Assembly: GCF_900240265.1 (NCBI RefSeq)
Contig: NZ_LT964740.1
Coordinates: 490,026-554,025 of the forward strand
Direction of reading: 5' to 3'
Length of the DNA stretch: 64,000 nucleotides
Source of the DNA: Galactobacillus timonensis
GTDB lineage: Bacteria > Bacillota_I > Bacilli_A > Erysipelotrichales > Erysipelotrichaceae
Below the pieces are notes generated by a model. The model saw nothing but the letters and a program-made list of their open reading frames with translations. It searched no databases and had not been told where the DNA came from. A program made the translations under genes and the position numbers. Numbering within the stretch: the first letter of the stretch is position 1; every line of letters begins with the position of its first letter. Positions 50,392-59,007 of the stretch are shown here, piece by piece.

Positions 50392-51384
50392 CTACGCACG
50401 ATTCGCCAGAATGTAATCAAGAATCTCCACCGCATTGGCAGCGGCTCCCTTGCGGATCTGATCCCCGCAGCACCACAGCGCAATGCCACCGTCCAGCACC
50501 GGATCCGGACGCAGCCTGCCCACATACACCTGATCCTGACCACTTGTCATTAACGGCGTCGGATAGCCGTCCTTCATCAGCACATCACCCGGGAAACGGC
50601 CGATCGCATCTGCCGCCTCCTGTACCGAAACCGGCCGGGCGCACTGCACCGATACCGAAATCGAATGCGAACGGAACACCGGCACACGCACGCATGTACA
50701 TGTCACCTTCAGATCCGGATCATGAAGAATCTTGCGGCCCTCATTGCGCATCTTCAGCTCCTCGCTCGTAAAGCCGTCTTCCTTCTCACTGCCGATCCAG
50801 GGAATACAGTTGTTGGCAATCTGCACCGGAAACACGGAAGGCGTAAACTCCTTTCCCTCCTGCAGCGCCCTCTGTTCCATTTCCAGCTCCTCAATGCCCT
50901 TATTGCCAGCGCCCGAAACCGCCTGATACGTGCTGGCAATGATGGACTTGAGCGGCGAGATCCGATGCAGCGGCGCCACCGCCATCAGCGTAATGATCGT
51001 CGAACAGTTCGGATTGGCAATGATGCCTTTCTTGGCATCAAGCACATCGCGTCCATTGATCTGCGGCACCACCAGCGGAATATCCGGATCCAGCCGGAAC
51101 GCACTGGAATTATCAATGTACAGCGCCCTGGCAGCCTGAATGGCTGGCGCCCACTTTCGCGAAAGGTCCGCATCCACTGCGCCGAACACAACATCCAGTC
51201 CCTGAAAACGCTGGGCAGAGGGCACCTCAATCTTCCATGTGTGTCCCATGCAGGAAAGCTCCTTTCCCGCCGAACGTTCACTGGCAAACAAACGCAGCTC
51301 CTCCGCCACAATGCCGTGCTCTTCCATGCACGCAAGCATCTGACGGCCGACTGCCCCGGTTGCCCCAAGTACACCGATCTTCAT
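50392..51384 (-). CDS. asd: aspartate-semialdehyde dehydrogenase
   Basis: A 330-residue Asd: NADP fold GVLGATGAVGRQML, DNSSAFRLDPDIPLVVPQIN, active-site Cys in IIANPNCSTI, STYQAVSGAG and a conserved RVPVFRSHSISVSV with catalytic His. It makes aspartate semialdehyde for threonine, methionine and lysine/diaminopimelate. It is last gene of hom-lysC-asd; its ATG overlaps the lysC stop by 4 nt. Confidence 0.97.
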   Translation of the reverse strand: MKIGVLGATGAVGRQMLACMEEHGIVAEELRLFASERSAGKELSCMGHTWKIEVPSAQRFQGLDVVFGAVDADLSRKWAPAIQAARALYIDNSSAFRLDPDIPLVVPQINGRDVLDAKKGIIANPNCSTIITLMAVAPLHRISPLKSIIASTYQAVSGAGNKGIEELEMEQRALQEGKEFTPSVFPVQIANNCIPWIGSEKEDGFTSEELKMRNEGRKILHDPDLKVTCTCVRVPVFRSHSISVSVQCARPVSVQEAADAIGRFPGDVLMKDGYPTPLMTSGQDQVYVGRLRPDPVLDGGIALWCCGDQIRKGAAANAVEILDYILANRA

Positions 51385-52724
51385 CCTTCTGCCCCCTTGC
51401 TTTCTTCCGCAATGAACTTTTCATAGATGCAGCGGACCGCCTTCTCAAAGTCACGGTTATTGACGCCAACCGTGACGCACAGCTCATCTGCACTCTGGCT
51501 GATGACCTTGATATTGATCTGATTGCGGCCAAACTCCGACAGCAGCCTTCCGGACATGCCCGGCTTCTCCTGAATCGCCCGGCCGACAATTGCAATCATT
51601 GCAAGGTTTTCCTCGATCTTCAGACTGTCAGGTTTAATCTTTTCCCGCAGCTGATTGACAATATCATACAGATTTTCACTGACTGCGTCACTGCTCACGA
51701 TGACACTGATCGTATCCACCGTCATCGGAACACTTTCTACCGATACCTTGAACTCCTCGAACACCTCAAGAATCTGCCGCAGATATCCCGGCAGCGCACT
51801 GGCATGCGAACAGGTCAGCGTCAGCGCCGTAAAATTCTTCCGTCCCGTAATGCCCGTAATGATGGGAGGCGGATCCATAGCATCCATCTCGCTGCAGTCC
51901 GAAAGAATCATCGTCCCCGGCGCATCGGGGTCATTGGTCGAACGAATGTTGATCGGAATGTTTTTGGAACGTACCGGAAACACCGCATCATCATGCAGCA
52001 CATTGGCGCCCATATAGCTCATCGCGCGCAGCTCACTGTAGTTGATCCGCTTGATCGGCATCGGATCCTTCACGATCCGCGGATCCGTAACCAGAAAGCC
52101 CGGCACATCCGTCCAGTTCTCGTACACATCCGCATTCACAACATTGGCGATCACGGCACCGGACACATCACTGCCCCCGCGCGAGAAGACGCGGATCGCC
52201 CCATTGGGAAGAGCACCATAGAAACCGGGAATCACAACGCCCCGCTCACCCGTTCTGGAAGAAAGCTGGCTCGCCGTACGCTCATAGTCAATCGTCCCGT
52301 CGTAATGAAAGGCAAGCACATCGGCCGCATCCAGAAAATCGAAGTCAAGATACTCCGCCAGCAGCCGGCTCGTCAGATATTCGCCCCGGCTCACCAGAAG
52401 ATCCGTCGAAACATCCTTGTTCATCATCTTCCGGATCCGGGCGAACTCCGCATCAAGATCCAGCGAAAGATGCAGCGCCTCCTTGATTGCGTAATACTTC
52501 GTCTCGATCTCCTTGAAGATTGGTTCATAGCTGACCCCGTAGCGCAGATGCGCCTGGCACAGATACAGCAGGTCCGTCACCTTATGATCCGACGGCGACG
52601 ACTTTCCGCACGCGCTGGCAACGACGAAGCGCCGCGAAGGATCCGCCTCCACAATTGCCTTCACCTTCTGAAACTGTCCCGCATCCGCCAGCGATGATCC
52701 GCCGAACTTCGCTACCTTGATCAT
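51381..52724 (-). CDS. lysC: aspartate kinase
   Basis: A 447-residue aspartokinase with MIKVAKFGGSSLADAGQFQKVK, VASACGKSSPSDHKVTDLL, LLVSRGEYLTSRLLAEYL, RGGSDVSGAVIANVVNAD, and two C-terminal ACT regulatory repeats (from about 310: LTLTCSHASALPGYLRQILEVF; NLAMIAIVGRAIQEKPGMSGRLLSEFGRNQINIKVIS). It is likely feedback-regulated by end products. It overlaps hom and asd by 4 nt each (ATGA). Confidence 0.97.
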   Translation of the reverse strand: MIKVAKFGGSSLADAGQFQKVKAIVEADPSRRFVVASACGKSSPSDHKVTDLLYLCQAHLRYGVSYEPIFKEIETKYYAIKEALHLSLDLDAEFARIRKMMNKDVSTDLLVSRGEYLTSRLLAEYLDFDFLDAADVLAFHYDGTIDYERTASQLSSRTGERGVVIPGFYGALPNGAIRVFSRGGSDVSGAVIANVVNADVYENWTDVPGFLVTDPRIVKDPMPIKRINYSELRAMSYMGANVLHDDAVFPVRSKNIPINIRSTNDPDAPGTMILSDCSEMDAMDPPPIITGITGRKNFTALTLTCSHASALPGYLRQILEVFEEFKVSVESVPMTVDTISVIVSSDAVSENLYDIVNQLREKIKPDSLKIEENLAMIAIVGRAIQEKPGMSGRLLSEFGRNQINIKVISQSADELCVTVGVNNRDFEKAVRCIYEKFIAEESKGAEG

Positions 52725-53851
52725 GACTGCACCTCCAGAACAACACAGTTTTCCGCATGCACATACGGCATCAGTTCATACAATGTCACGCCAACCGTAA
52801 GCACCGCGTTTCCTTCATGCGAGTGAACAAGCGATGCCGGCACATTTCCACCGCGCACGTAGAACACCTTAGCCGAAGATGAAACAGCCTCCGTCTTCTC
52901 AAGATTCTTCCATGCGTACGCTTTTCCTTCCAGAATGCGGGCCGCATCGGAAACGACAGCGTGCGCCGTCGGCAGACTGCCTGCCCCCTGACCGATCAGG
53001 GTTGCCTCTCCAAGGGCAGGGCTTTTCACTGTTATCCCGTTCCGATTGGAATCAATTGCGGCCAGGACCGTGCCGGCCTTGACAAAGGCAGGCATGACGC
53101 AGGCCGCAATGCCTGCCTCATTTTTTGATCCGGATCCGATCAGCTTGATGACGTATCCGTTTTCTTTGGCAAAGGAAAATTCCTCATCGCCGATCCGATC
53201 GATGCCGAAGGTGACAATTGAATCTTCTGCCGGTAACATCTGGAATGCAGCGGCGCAGCTGAGCATCACCTTGTAGCGAACGTCATACCCCTTGATGTCA
53301 TCGGTAGGATTGCGCTCAGCGTAGCCGGCGTCCTGCGCAGCTTTGAGAGCTTCGGAAAATTGCTGACCGGTACGGGTCATGGAATCAAGGATATAGTTCG
53401 TCGTGCCGTTGAAGATGCCTTCAAAGGCGGTCACCGGCTCCACCATTTCCAGATCATGAACCGTGCACAGGAAAGGAATGCCTCCGCCGACGGCCGCTTC
53501 CATCAGAAGGCTGACATGATGTTTCTCTGCCAGGTCCTCGAGCTCCATCAGATGATGGGCAAGCATTTTCTTATTGGAGGATACGACATTGCGGCCCGAT
53601 TCCAGAGCGGCCTTAACATACGTAAAGGCAGGTTCATCCCCGCCCATGCATTCGATGACAGTATCAATATCAGAATCATTCAGAATGTCTTCATAGTTCG
53701 TTGTGATTCTTGGATCATCCTTTTCCGATAAGGAACGGGCAAGGATTCGCTTGATCCGCATATTCCGGCATACGTCCGATGCCGGATCATCAATCAGGTT
53801 CATAACGCCGCTTCCCACGACGCCGCAACCGAGCAATCCGATCGTTAACAT
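52721..53851 (-). CDS. hom: homoserine dehydrogenase (short form without ACT domain)
   Basis: A 376-residue enzyme: NAD(P) motif GLLGCGVVGSGVMNL, ECMGGDEPAFTYVKAAL, VVSSNKKMLAHH, GGGIPFLCT, FEGIFNGTTNYILDSM, and NPTDDIKGYDVRYKVMLSCAAAF. It ends about 50 residues short of the usual 425-430-residue form because the C-terminal ACT domain is missing, so feedback by threonine at this domain is not expected. ATG 53851 has GGGGAGAAGAA. It is first gene of the leftward threonine-branch operon, divergent from thrC. Confidence 0.95.
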   Translation of the reverse strand: MLTIGLLGCGVVGSGVMNLIDDPASDVCRNMRIKRILARSLSEKDDPRITTNYEDILNDSDIDTVIECMGGDEPAFTYVKAALESGRNVVSSNKKMLAHHLMELEDLAEKHHVSLLMEAAVGGGIPFLCTVHDLEMVEPVTAFEGIFNGTTNYILDSMTRTGQQFSEALKAAQDAGYAERNPTDDIKGYDVRYKVMLSCAAAFQMLPAEDSIVTFGIDRIGDEEFSFAKENGYVIKLIGSGSKNEAGIAACVMPAFVKAGTVLAAIDSNRNGITVKSPALGEATLIGQGAGSLPTAHAVVSDAARILEGKAYAWKNLEKTEAVSSSAKVFYVRGGNVPASLVHSHEGNAVLTVGVTLYELMPYVHAENCVVLEVQS

Positions 53852-53885
53852 TTCTTCTCCCCAGATGTTTTTATTTCAAGTACAG

Positions 53886-53914
53886 TTGTTTTTAAAACAT
53901 GGACATAGTATCAT
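53886..53914 (+). promoter_or_regulatory. sigma-A promoter of thrC-thrB
   Basis: TTGTTT, a 17-nt spacer, then TATCAT. A TGTGT/ACACA inverted repeat lies between it and the ribosome site. Confidence 0.8.
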
Positions 53915-53944
53915 GCATGTGTTTCAGACACAAGGAGAATCCCA

Positions 53945-55426
53945 ATGCGCTATTTCAGTACCCGTGGTCATGCGGATCCGATCGCAGCCAAAGAAGCAAT
54001 CCTGAAAGGTCTCGCCGATGACGGCGGCCTGTTTGTTCCGGAACAGATGCCGGAAAAAATTGATATCAGCCGTCTTTCTGATCTTTCCTATGGCGATCTT
54101 GCGCAGATGATACTGTCCCGTTTCTTTGATGACTATGCCGCGGGCGAACTCAGCTCGTGCATCAATGGTGCCTACAGTGCCATGAACTTTGACACTTTGG
54201 CCATTGCGCCGTCGATCGTTCTTGATGAAGCAGCTTCGGTTCTGGAGCTTTGGCACGGGCCGACCTGTGCCTTCAAGGATCTGGCGCTGACAATTCTGCC
54301 GCGCCTGTTAACGACGGCATACAACGATCAGAAACAGACCGGAACCGTAGCCATTCTCACAGCGACCAGCGGCGATACGGGCAAGGCGGCCCTCGCCGGC
54401 TTCGCTGACGTTCCGCATACTGCAATCACTGTTTTCTATCCAAGAAACGGCGTATCGCCGATTCAGGAGCTGCAGATGCGCACCTCACCCGGAAAAAACG
54501 TCAATGTCATCGCCGTCAACGGCAACTTTGACGACTGCCAGCGGCTGGTCAAGGAAGCGGTTTCCCGGGTGCATCTGCCTTCAGGCGTACGCCTGTGCTC
54601 GGCAAACTCGATTAACATCGGAAGACTCGTACCGCAGATCGTTTATTACTTTGCGGCCTATCAGGATCTTCTGAAACAGAAGAAGATTGCCCCGGGCGAA
54701 AAGGTTCTCTTTGTCGTACCGACCGGAAACTTCGGCGACATCCTTGCCGGCTGGCTGGCGAAGCAGATCGGTCTCCCCGTAAAGAAACTGATCTGTGCCT
54801 CTAATTCCAACCGCGTCCTGACCGATTTTCTGGAAAGCGGAACCTATTCCATTCATCGTCCATTCCATGTCACAATGTCCCCTTCCATGGACATTCTCAT
54901 TTCTTCCAACCTGGAACGCCTGCTGTATTTCAAGAGTAATGGTGACTCTGCTTTCGTAGAAACATGCATGGGTCAGCTCAGCGCAGCCGGCCAGTATACG
55001 GTTCCTGCCACGATGCTGGAATCAATCCGTCAGGACTTCGGGGGATATTCCTGCAGCGAAGAACAGTGTGCAGAAGAAATCAGGAATACCTGGAACAAAC
55101 ATCACTACCTCATGGACCCGCATACGGCAGTCGCCGCCGAAGGTCTCAGGCAGTATCGTGAAGCGTCCGGTGATCACACGCAGGCGGTCATTCTCTCCAC
55201 GGCAAGCCCTTATAAGTTTGCAGGCAATGTTCTTAAGGCAGTCAATGGATCCATCGTTTCGGATCCGTTTGCGGCAATGGACAGACTCTCTGAAGAAACG
55301 GGGACAAAGGTTCCTTCTCCTCTTGCCCGGCTGGCCTCTCTGCCTCTTCGCTTTGACAGGACAATCGAAGTCAAGGACGGCATTGATCTGATTCAGAAAC
55401 AGATGGAGGAACTCGCCCATGATTGA
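53945..55426 (+). CDS. thrC: threonine synthase
   Basis: A 493-residue PLP enzyme of the long (ThrC-2) type: RYFSTRGHADPIAAKEAILKGLADDGGLFVPEQMP at the start, LWHGPTCAFKDLALTILPRLL with the PLP lysine, TATSGDTGKAALAGFADV and VVPTGNFGDILAGWLAK. It converts phosphohomoserine to threonine. AAGGAG precedes ATG. It overlaps thrB by 8 nt. Confidence 0.97.
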   Translation: MRYFSTRGHADPIAAKEAILKGLADDGGLFVPEQMPEKIDISRLSDLSYGDLAQMILSRFFDDYAAGELSSCINGAYSAMNFDTLAIAPSIVLDEAASVLELWHGPTCAFKDLALTILPRLLTTAYNDQKQTGTVAILTATSGDTGKAALAGFADVPHTAITVFYPRNGVSPIQELQMRTSPGKNVNVIAVNGNFDDCQRLVKEAVSRVHLPSGVRLCSANSINIGRLVPQIVYYFAAYQDLLKQKKIAPGEKVLFVVPTGNFGDILAGWLAKQIGLPVKKLICASNSNRVLTDFLESGTYSIHRPFHVTMSPSMDILISSNLERLLYFKSNGDSAFVETCMGQLSAAGQYTVPATMLESIRQDFGGYSCSEEQCAEEIRNTWNKHHYLMDPHTAVAAEGLRQYREASGDHTQAVILSTASPYKFAGNVLKAVNGSIVSDPFAAMDRLSEETGTKVPSPLARLASLPLRFDRTIEVKDGIDLIQKQMEELAHD

Positions 55427-56300
55427 AATACGCGTCCCCGCAACGACGGCAAATCTCGGCGCCGGCTTCGACTGCCTTGGCGCAGCACTTCAGATCTTTG
55501 ATACCTTTACTGCCGAAGAGAGTATCAGCGACGAGCTTCTGAACATTGCGCCCCAGTACAACAACGCTGACAACCTGTTTCTCAAGGCATTCCATTCCAT
55601 CTCAAACAGACATGTCCGTGTCCGTTTTGATGCGGACATTCCTTCCGCCCGTGGACTGGGGTCCTCGGCGGCCTTATCTGCTGCCGGCGTTACGGCAGCG
55701 CTGGCGGTTGAAAACAGGCCGCTGAATGCCGATTTCATCTTTGAAAAGACCTCGGAACTGGAAGGGCATCCGGACAATGCGGCTCCTGCCGTCTATGGCG
55801 GATTGACTGCCAGTCTCAAGGAAGGCGAAGGCATCTATATGACGCGACCTCTTTCGCTTCATCCGTCCTGGTGCTTCACGGTGTTCATTCCGGATTTTGA
55901 AGTAAAGACGGCGGATGCGCGTGTGGTTCTTCCTGAAACCTATCCGCGCAGTGTCATCGGTTCTGCCCTCGGTCATGCGATCTGGATGAGTGAAGGTCTG
56001 CGAAACGGCGACATGACTGCGCTGAAGGCGGCAGCCAATGATGTAATTCATGAGCCGTACCGGAAGAAGCTGATTGCCGGATTCGATGAACTGAAAAAGA
56101 CGGTAGAAAAGGATACGGGCGGCATACTTTTAATCAGCGGCAGCGGATCTACGTGCCTGCTGATTTCGCAGCGTCCCCTGTCCGCCTCTGGGATGCAGGA
56201 AGTCAGAGAACAGCCGGTCCATTGGGATATCCGGAAAACAGCCATTGATCCCCATGGTCTGGCAATCAAGGAGAATGGCCTATGGCGCCCGATTATCTGA
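55419..56300 (+). CDS. thrB: homoserine kinase
   Basis: A 293-residue GHMP kinase: VPATTANLGAGFDCLGAAL, the ATP motif DIPSARGLGSSAALSAAGV, GHPDNAAPAVYGGLTAS, and a C-terminal ISGSGSTCLLIS motif. It phosphorylates homoserine for ThrC. ATG overlaps the thrC end. The gene overlaps the ACT protein by 19 nt. Confidence 0.96.
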   Translation: MIEIRVPATTANLGAGFDCLGAALQIFDTFTAEESISDELLNIAPQYNNADNLFLKAFHSISNRHVRVRFDADIPSARGLGSSAALSAAGVTAALAVENRPLNADFIFEKTSELEGHPDNAAPAVYGGLTASLKEGEGIYMTRPLSLHPSWCFTVFIPDFEVKTADARVVLPETYPRSVIGSALGHAIWMSEGLRNGDMTALKAAANDVIHEPYRKKLIAGFDELKKTVEKDTGGILLISGSGSTCLLISQRPLSASGMQEVREQPVHWDIRKTAIDPHGLAIKENGLWRPII

Positions 56301-56719
56301 TCGTCGCAAACGCTATCCTTCCGGAAGAATACGAAAAGGTCATCGAGGCCAGAGAGCTTCTGCAGTCCAAGGAGGCAGCCACAGTCACCGAAGCGGTCAA
56401 GCGCTGCGGCATCTCGCGCAACACCTATTACAAGTACAAGGATTATGTCTTCCGTCCCTCCGAAGTGGAAACCAGCCGCAAAGCCGTTATTTCCATGATT
56501 CTTAAGAATGAGACCGGAGCCCTTTCAGAAGTTCTGAAGGTCGTTTCCTCTTCCAACGCGAGCATCCTTACGATTTCCCAGTCTGCACCGGCAGACCAGA
56601 AAGCCAGCGTCATTCTTGCGCTGGATATCCGCAATCTGAACGGTACTGTTGCCGGAATCCTGGTGAAGCTTCAGGATCTTCCTTCCGTTCAGCACGTGCA
56701 TCTCGACGCCATGGAATAG
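56282..56719 (+). CDS. ACT domain-containing protein (PheB/UPF0735 type)
   Basis: A 145-residue protein with an N-terminal helix-turn-helix-like segment (VTEAVKRCGISRNTYYKYKDYVF) and a C-terminal ACT domain (ISMILKNETGALSEVLKVVSSSNASILTISQSAP and LDIRNLNGTVAGILVKL). Relatives are called PheB and often sit with hom/thrB. It may sense an amino acid and tune the pathway, which would compensate for the missing ACT domain in Hom; this is inference. AAGGAG precedes ATG 56282, inside thrB. Confidence 0.9.
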   Translation: MAPDYLIVANAILPEEYEKVIEARELLQSKEAATVTEAVKRCGISRNTYYKYKDYVFRPSEVETSRKAVISMILKNETGALSEVLKVVSSSNASILTISQSAPADQKASVILALDIRNLNGTVAGILVKLQDLPSVQHVHLDAME

Positions 56720-56764
56720 AGGCTTCGTGATAGGATAGTCACGTTCAAGGAGAAAAACACAACT

Positions 56765-57238
56765 ATGGTCATTATCGAAATGGACAACGGCGCACAGATC
56801 AAGATCGAACTTGACGAGAAAGCCGCTCCGATCACAACCGCCAACTTCAAGAAACTCGTAAACAAGGGCTTCTATGACGGCTTAACGTTTCATCGCATCA
56901 TCAAGGGCTTCATGATTCAGGGCGGCGACCCGCTGGGCAACGGCATGGGCGGCAGCGACGAAGAAATCGTCGGCGAATTCGCAGCCAATGGCCATCCGAA
57001 CCCTATCAAGCACAAGCGCGGAACCATCTCCATGGCCCGTGCCATGGATCCCAACTCCGCCTCTTCGCAGTTCTTCATCATGCACCAGGATGCGGATTAC
57101 CTCGACGGCCAGTACGCAGCGTTCGGCCACGTTGTCGAAGGAATGGATGTCGTCGACGCCATTGCCTCCGTCAAGACGGATCTGCGTGATCGTCCCCTGA
57201 CGCCGGTCGTCATGAAAAAAGTCTGGATCGAAGAGTAA
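56765..57238 (+). CDS. cyclophilin-type peptidyl-prolyl cis-trans isomerase
   Basis: A 157-residue cytoplasmic cyclophilin: NFKKLVNKGFYDGLTFHRIIKGFMIQGGDP (catalytic Arg of FHR), RGTISMARAMDPNSASSQFFIMHQDADYLDGQYAAFGHVVEGMDVVDAI. It isomerises prolyl bonds during folding. CAAGGAG precedes ATG. It lacks a signal sequence. A strong terminator follows. Confidence 0.96.
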   Translation: MVIIEMDNGAQIKIELDEKAAPITTANFKKLVNKGFYDGLTFHRIIKGFMIQGGDPLGNGMGGSDEEIVGEFAANGHPNPIKHKRGTISMARAMDPNSASSQFFIMHQDADYLDGQYAAFGHVVEGMDVVDAIASVKTDLRDRPLTPVVMKKVWIEE

Positions 57239-57268
57239 CCCAGACTTTTCCAATTCTCTGTTATTTCT

Positions 57269-57303
57269 GCGGCACAGTGCCCTCCGGCACGCCGCTTTTT
57301 TTA
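57269..57303 (+). terminator. terminator of the cyclophilin gene
   Basis: GCGGC and GCCGC enclose an inner GTGCC/GGCAC hairpin, followed by seven T. It ends at the stop codon of the converging gene. Confidence 0.9.
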
Positions 57304-59007
57304 TTCTGCCTGCTTGATCCCAAGCGATTCCAATGCGATTAACGCTGCACCCAATGATCCGCACACCTGCGCATCCGGTGACACGCGCACCTCTGCATTC
57401 AGCTTCTTCGAGAGGCATTCAACGACACCCTGATTCTGAGCTACGCCGCCTGTCATCATAAATACCGGTCCCCCACTGGAACGGGATACAAGGCCAGCCG
57501 TCTTCTCGGCAATCGCCTTGTTCAGGCCATGGATGATATCCTCCACCGCAACGTTTTCCGCCACGAGGCTTACAACTTCCGACTCCGCAAACACGGTGCA
57601 CATCGAAGAGATCATCACATCCTTCTTCCACTGCAAACCTTTCTCACTCATCTGCGGCATCGTCAGTCCCATCGCCTGCGCCTGCATCTCCAGAAATCTC
57701 CCGGTACCTGCAGCGCACTTATCATTCATGACGAAGTTCTTCACCCTGCCGTCTTCATCGATACAGATGACCTTCGAATCCTGGCCGCCGATATCGATCA
57801 CCGTACGCACCTGAGGATCCAGAAAATGAGCACCGCGCGCATGACATGTAATTTCAGTCACCGCCCGTCCTTCGATCTCGATCGAGGAACGGCCATAGCC
57901 GGTTGTCACAATCCGGGTCAGATCTTCCTGCCTGAGTCCGGCCTGTTCCAACGCGATTGCCAGTGCTTTCTTTGCGCCGTCCACTGCCCCGGACCCGGTT
58001 GGGACAATCGCACGCCCAAGAATACTGCACTGTGCATCGAGAATCACGGCATCCGTCGATGCCGATCCGCTGTCGATGCCTGCCGTATATACCGGTCTAT
58101 TGACATTCTGATTCATCTCTGTCATTTTTTCCTCCAGATCGTCCAGCCCGAGTTCTTCACGGAACGCCTCCAGCCGCGTCCGCAGTTGTCCTTCACTCTG
58201 CTGCGTCGCATCGGTTTCAATCTTCAATAACGGCGTCTCTGACGTCTTTTCCTTCAGATAGGCAAAGCTGTAAAAGTCACAGAACTTGATCGTATGAAAG
58301 ATCGTTCCCAGTACCTTCATGGACTTGTTATCTGCCATATTTTCTGTTTCGCCTGCAATGCCATTGTGCTGCATGCGCATGCAGGGAGCCGGCTGATTGA
58401 GCAGATAGTCCGCATACCAGAGAAAGAAACTGTCCCTGTCACCGGCAGGCTTTAACATTGCCCGATTGCCTGTACAGGTCGCATTTTCAACATCGACGCC
58501 GGGGAAGATCTTCTCTACCGTCTCCACCAGATCCCCGGACGCATGGGCACCTGCAATCCGGATACAGGTTCCGGTTTTTTCCATTTTCTCTTCTTCCGAT
58601 GTTCTCTGACGTTCATACGCCTGGATGGCCAGATCCACGTCAAACGTCTTCCAGCGATAGCTGCTGTAGGCACGCTCAAGATCTTCCAGCGCCCCGGCGA
58701 AGAGGCGGATCTCCGCCTCACCGTTTTTATGCGGCAGCGGCAGAAGCCACAAAAACTTCATCCTTCCTTCACTGGCAAGCACATCATAAAGGCGCCGCGT
58801 CGCATCACAGCAGTCCGTCAGCACCAGCTCATCCACATGTTTCGCCTGAATTTCTTCATAAAGCGCCTTGGCATAGCCGCAGAGATTGGGATGCGTACAC
58901 GCCTCGGCACAGGCATAGTCCTTCACCACCGGGTCCAGCCGCGCCACCTGGGTACGAAAACCGGCAAACAGTTCCACCGGCGCATATCGACATGCCGTAT
59001 AGATCAT
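57301..59007 (-). CDS. fusion of a HGD-D/double-cubane-like domain with a BcrAD/BadFG reductase activase
   Basis: A 568-residue protein with two halves. Residues about 1-290 resemble the D-component of 2-hydroxyacyl-CoA dehydratases: CAEACTHPNLCGY, VLTDCCDATRRLYDVL, PAPCMRMQHNGIAG and KFCDFYSFAYL. Residues about 310-568 are an ASKHA activase: AGIDSGSASTDAVIL (phosphate 1), VTTGYGRSSIEI, VIDIGGQDSKVICID, NDKCAAGTGRFLEMQA (Fe-S cluster Cys) and SSMCTVFAESEV. Activases use ATP to push an electron to a partner reductase at very low potential. It overlaps the partner gene by 4 nt (ATGA). A single-chain fusion of both modules is less common than separate genes. Confidence 0.85.
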   Translation of the reverse strand: MIYTACRYAPVELFAGFRTQVARLDPVVKDYACAEACTHPNLCGYAKALYEEIQAKHVDELVLTDCCDATRRLYDVLASEGRMKFLWLLPLPHKNGEAEIRLFAGALEDLERAYSSYRWKTFDVDLAIQAYERQRTSEEEKMEKTGTCIRIAGAHASGDLVETVEKIFPGVDVENATCTGNRAMLKPAGDRDSFFLWYADYLLNQPAPCMRMQHNGIAGETENMADNKSMKVLGTIFHTIKFCDFYSFAYLKEKTSETPLLKIETDATQQSEGQLRTRLEAFREELGLDDLEEKMTEMNQNVNRPVYTAGIDSGSASTDAVILDAQCSILGRAIVPTGSGAVDGAKKALAIALEQAGLRQEDLTRIVTTGYGRSSIEIEGRAVTEITCHARGAHFLDPQVRTVIDIGGQDSKVICIDEDGRVKNFVMNDKCAAGTGRFLEMQAQAMGLTMPQMSEKGLQWKKDVMISSMCTVFAESEVVSLVAENVAVEDIIHGLNKAIAEKTAGLVSRSSGGPVFMMTGGVAQNQGVVECLSKKLNAEVRVSPDAQVCGSLGAALIALESLGIKQAE

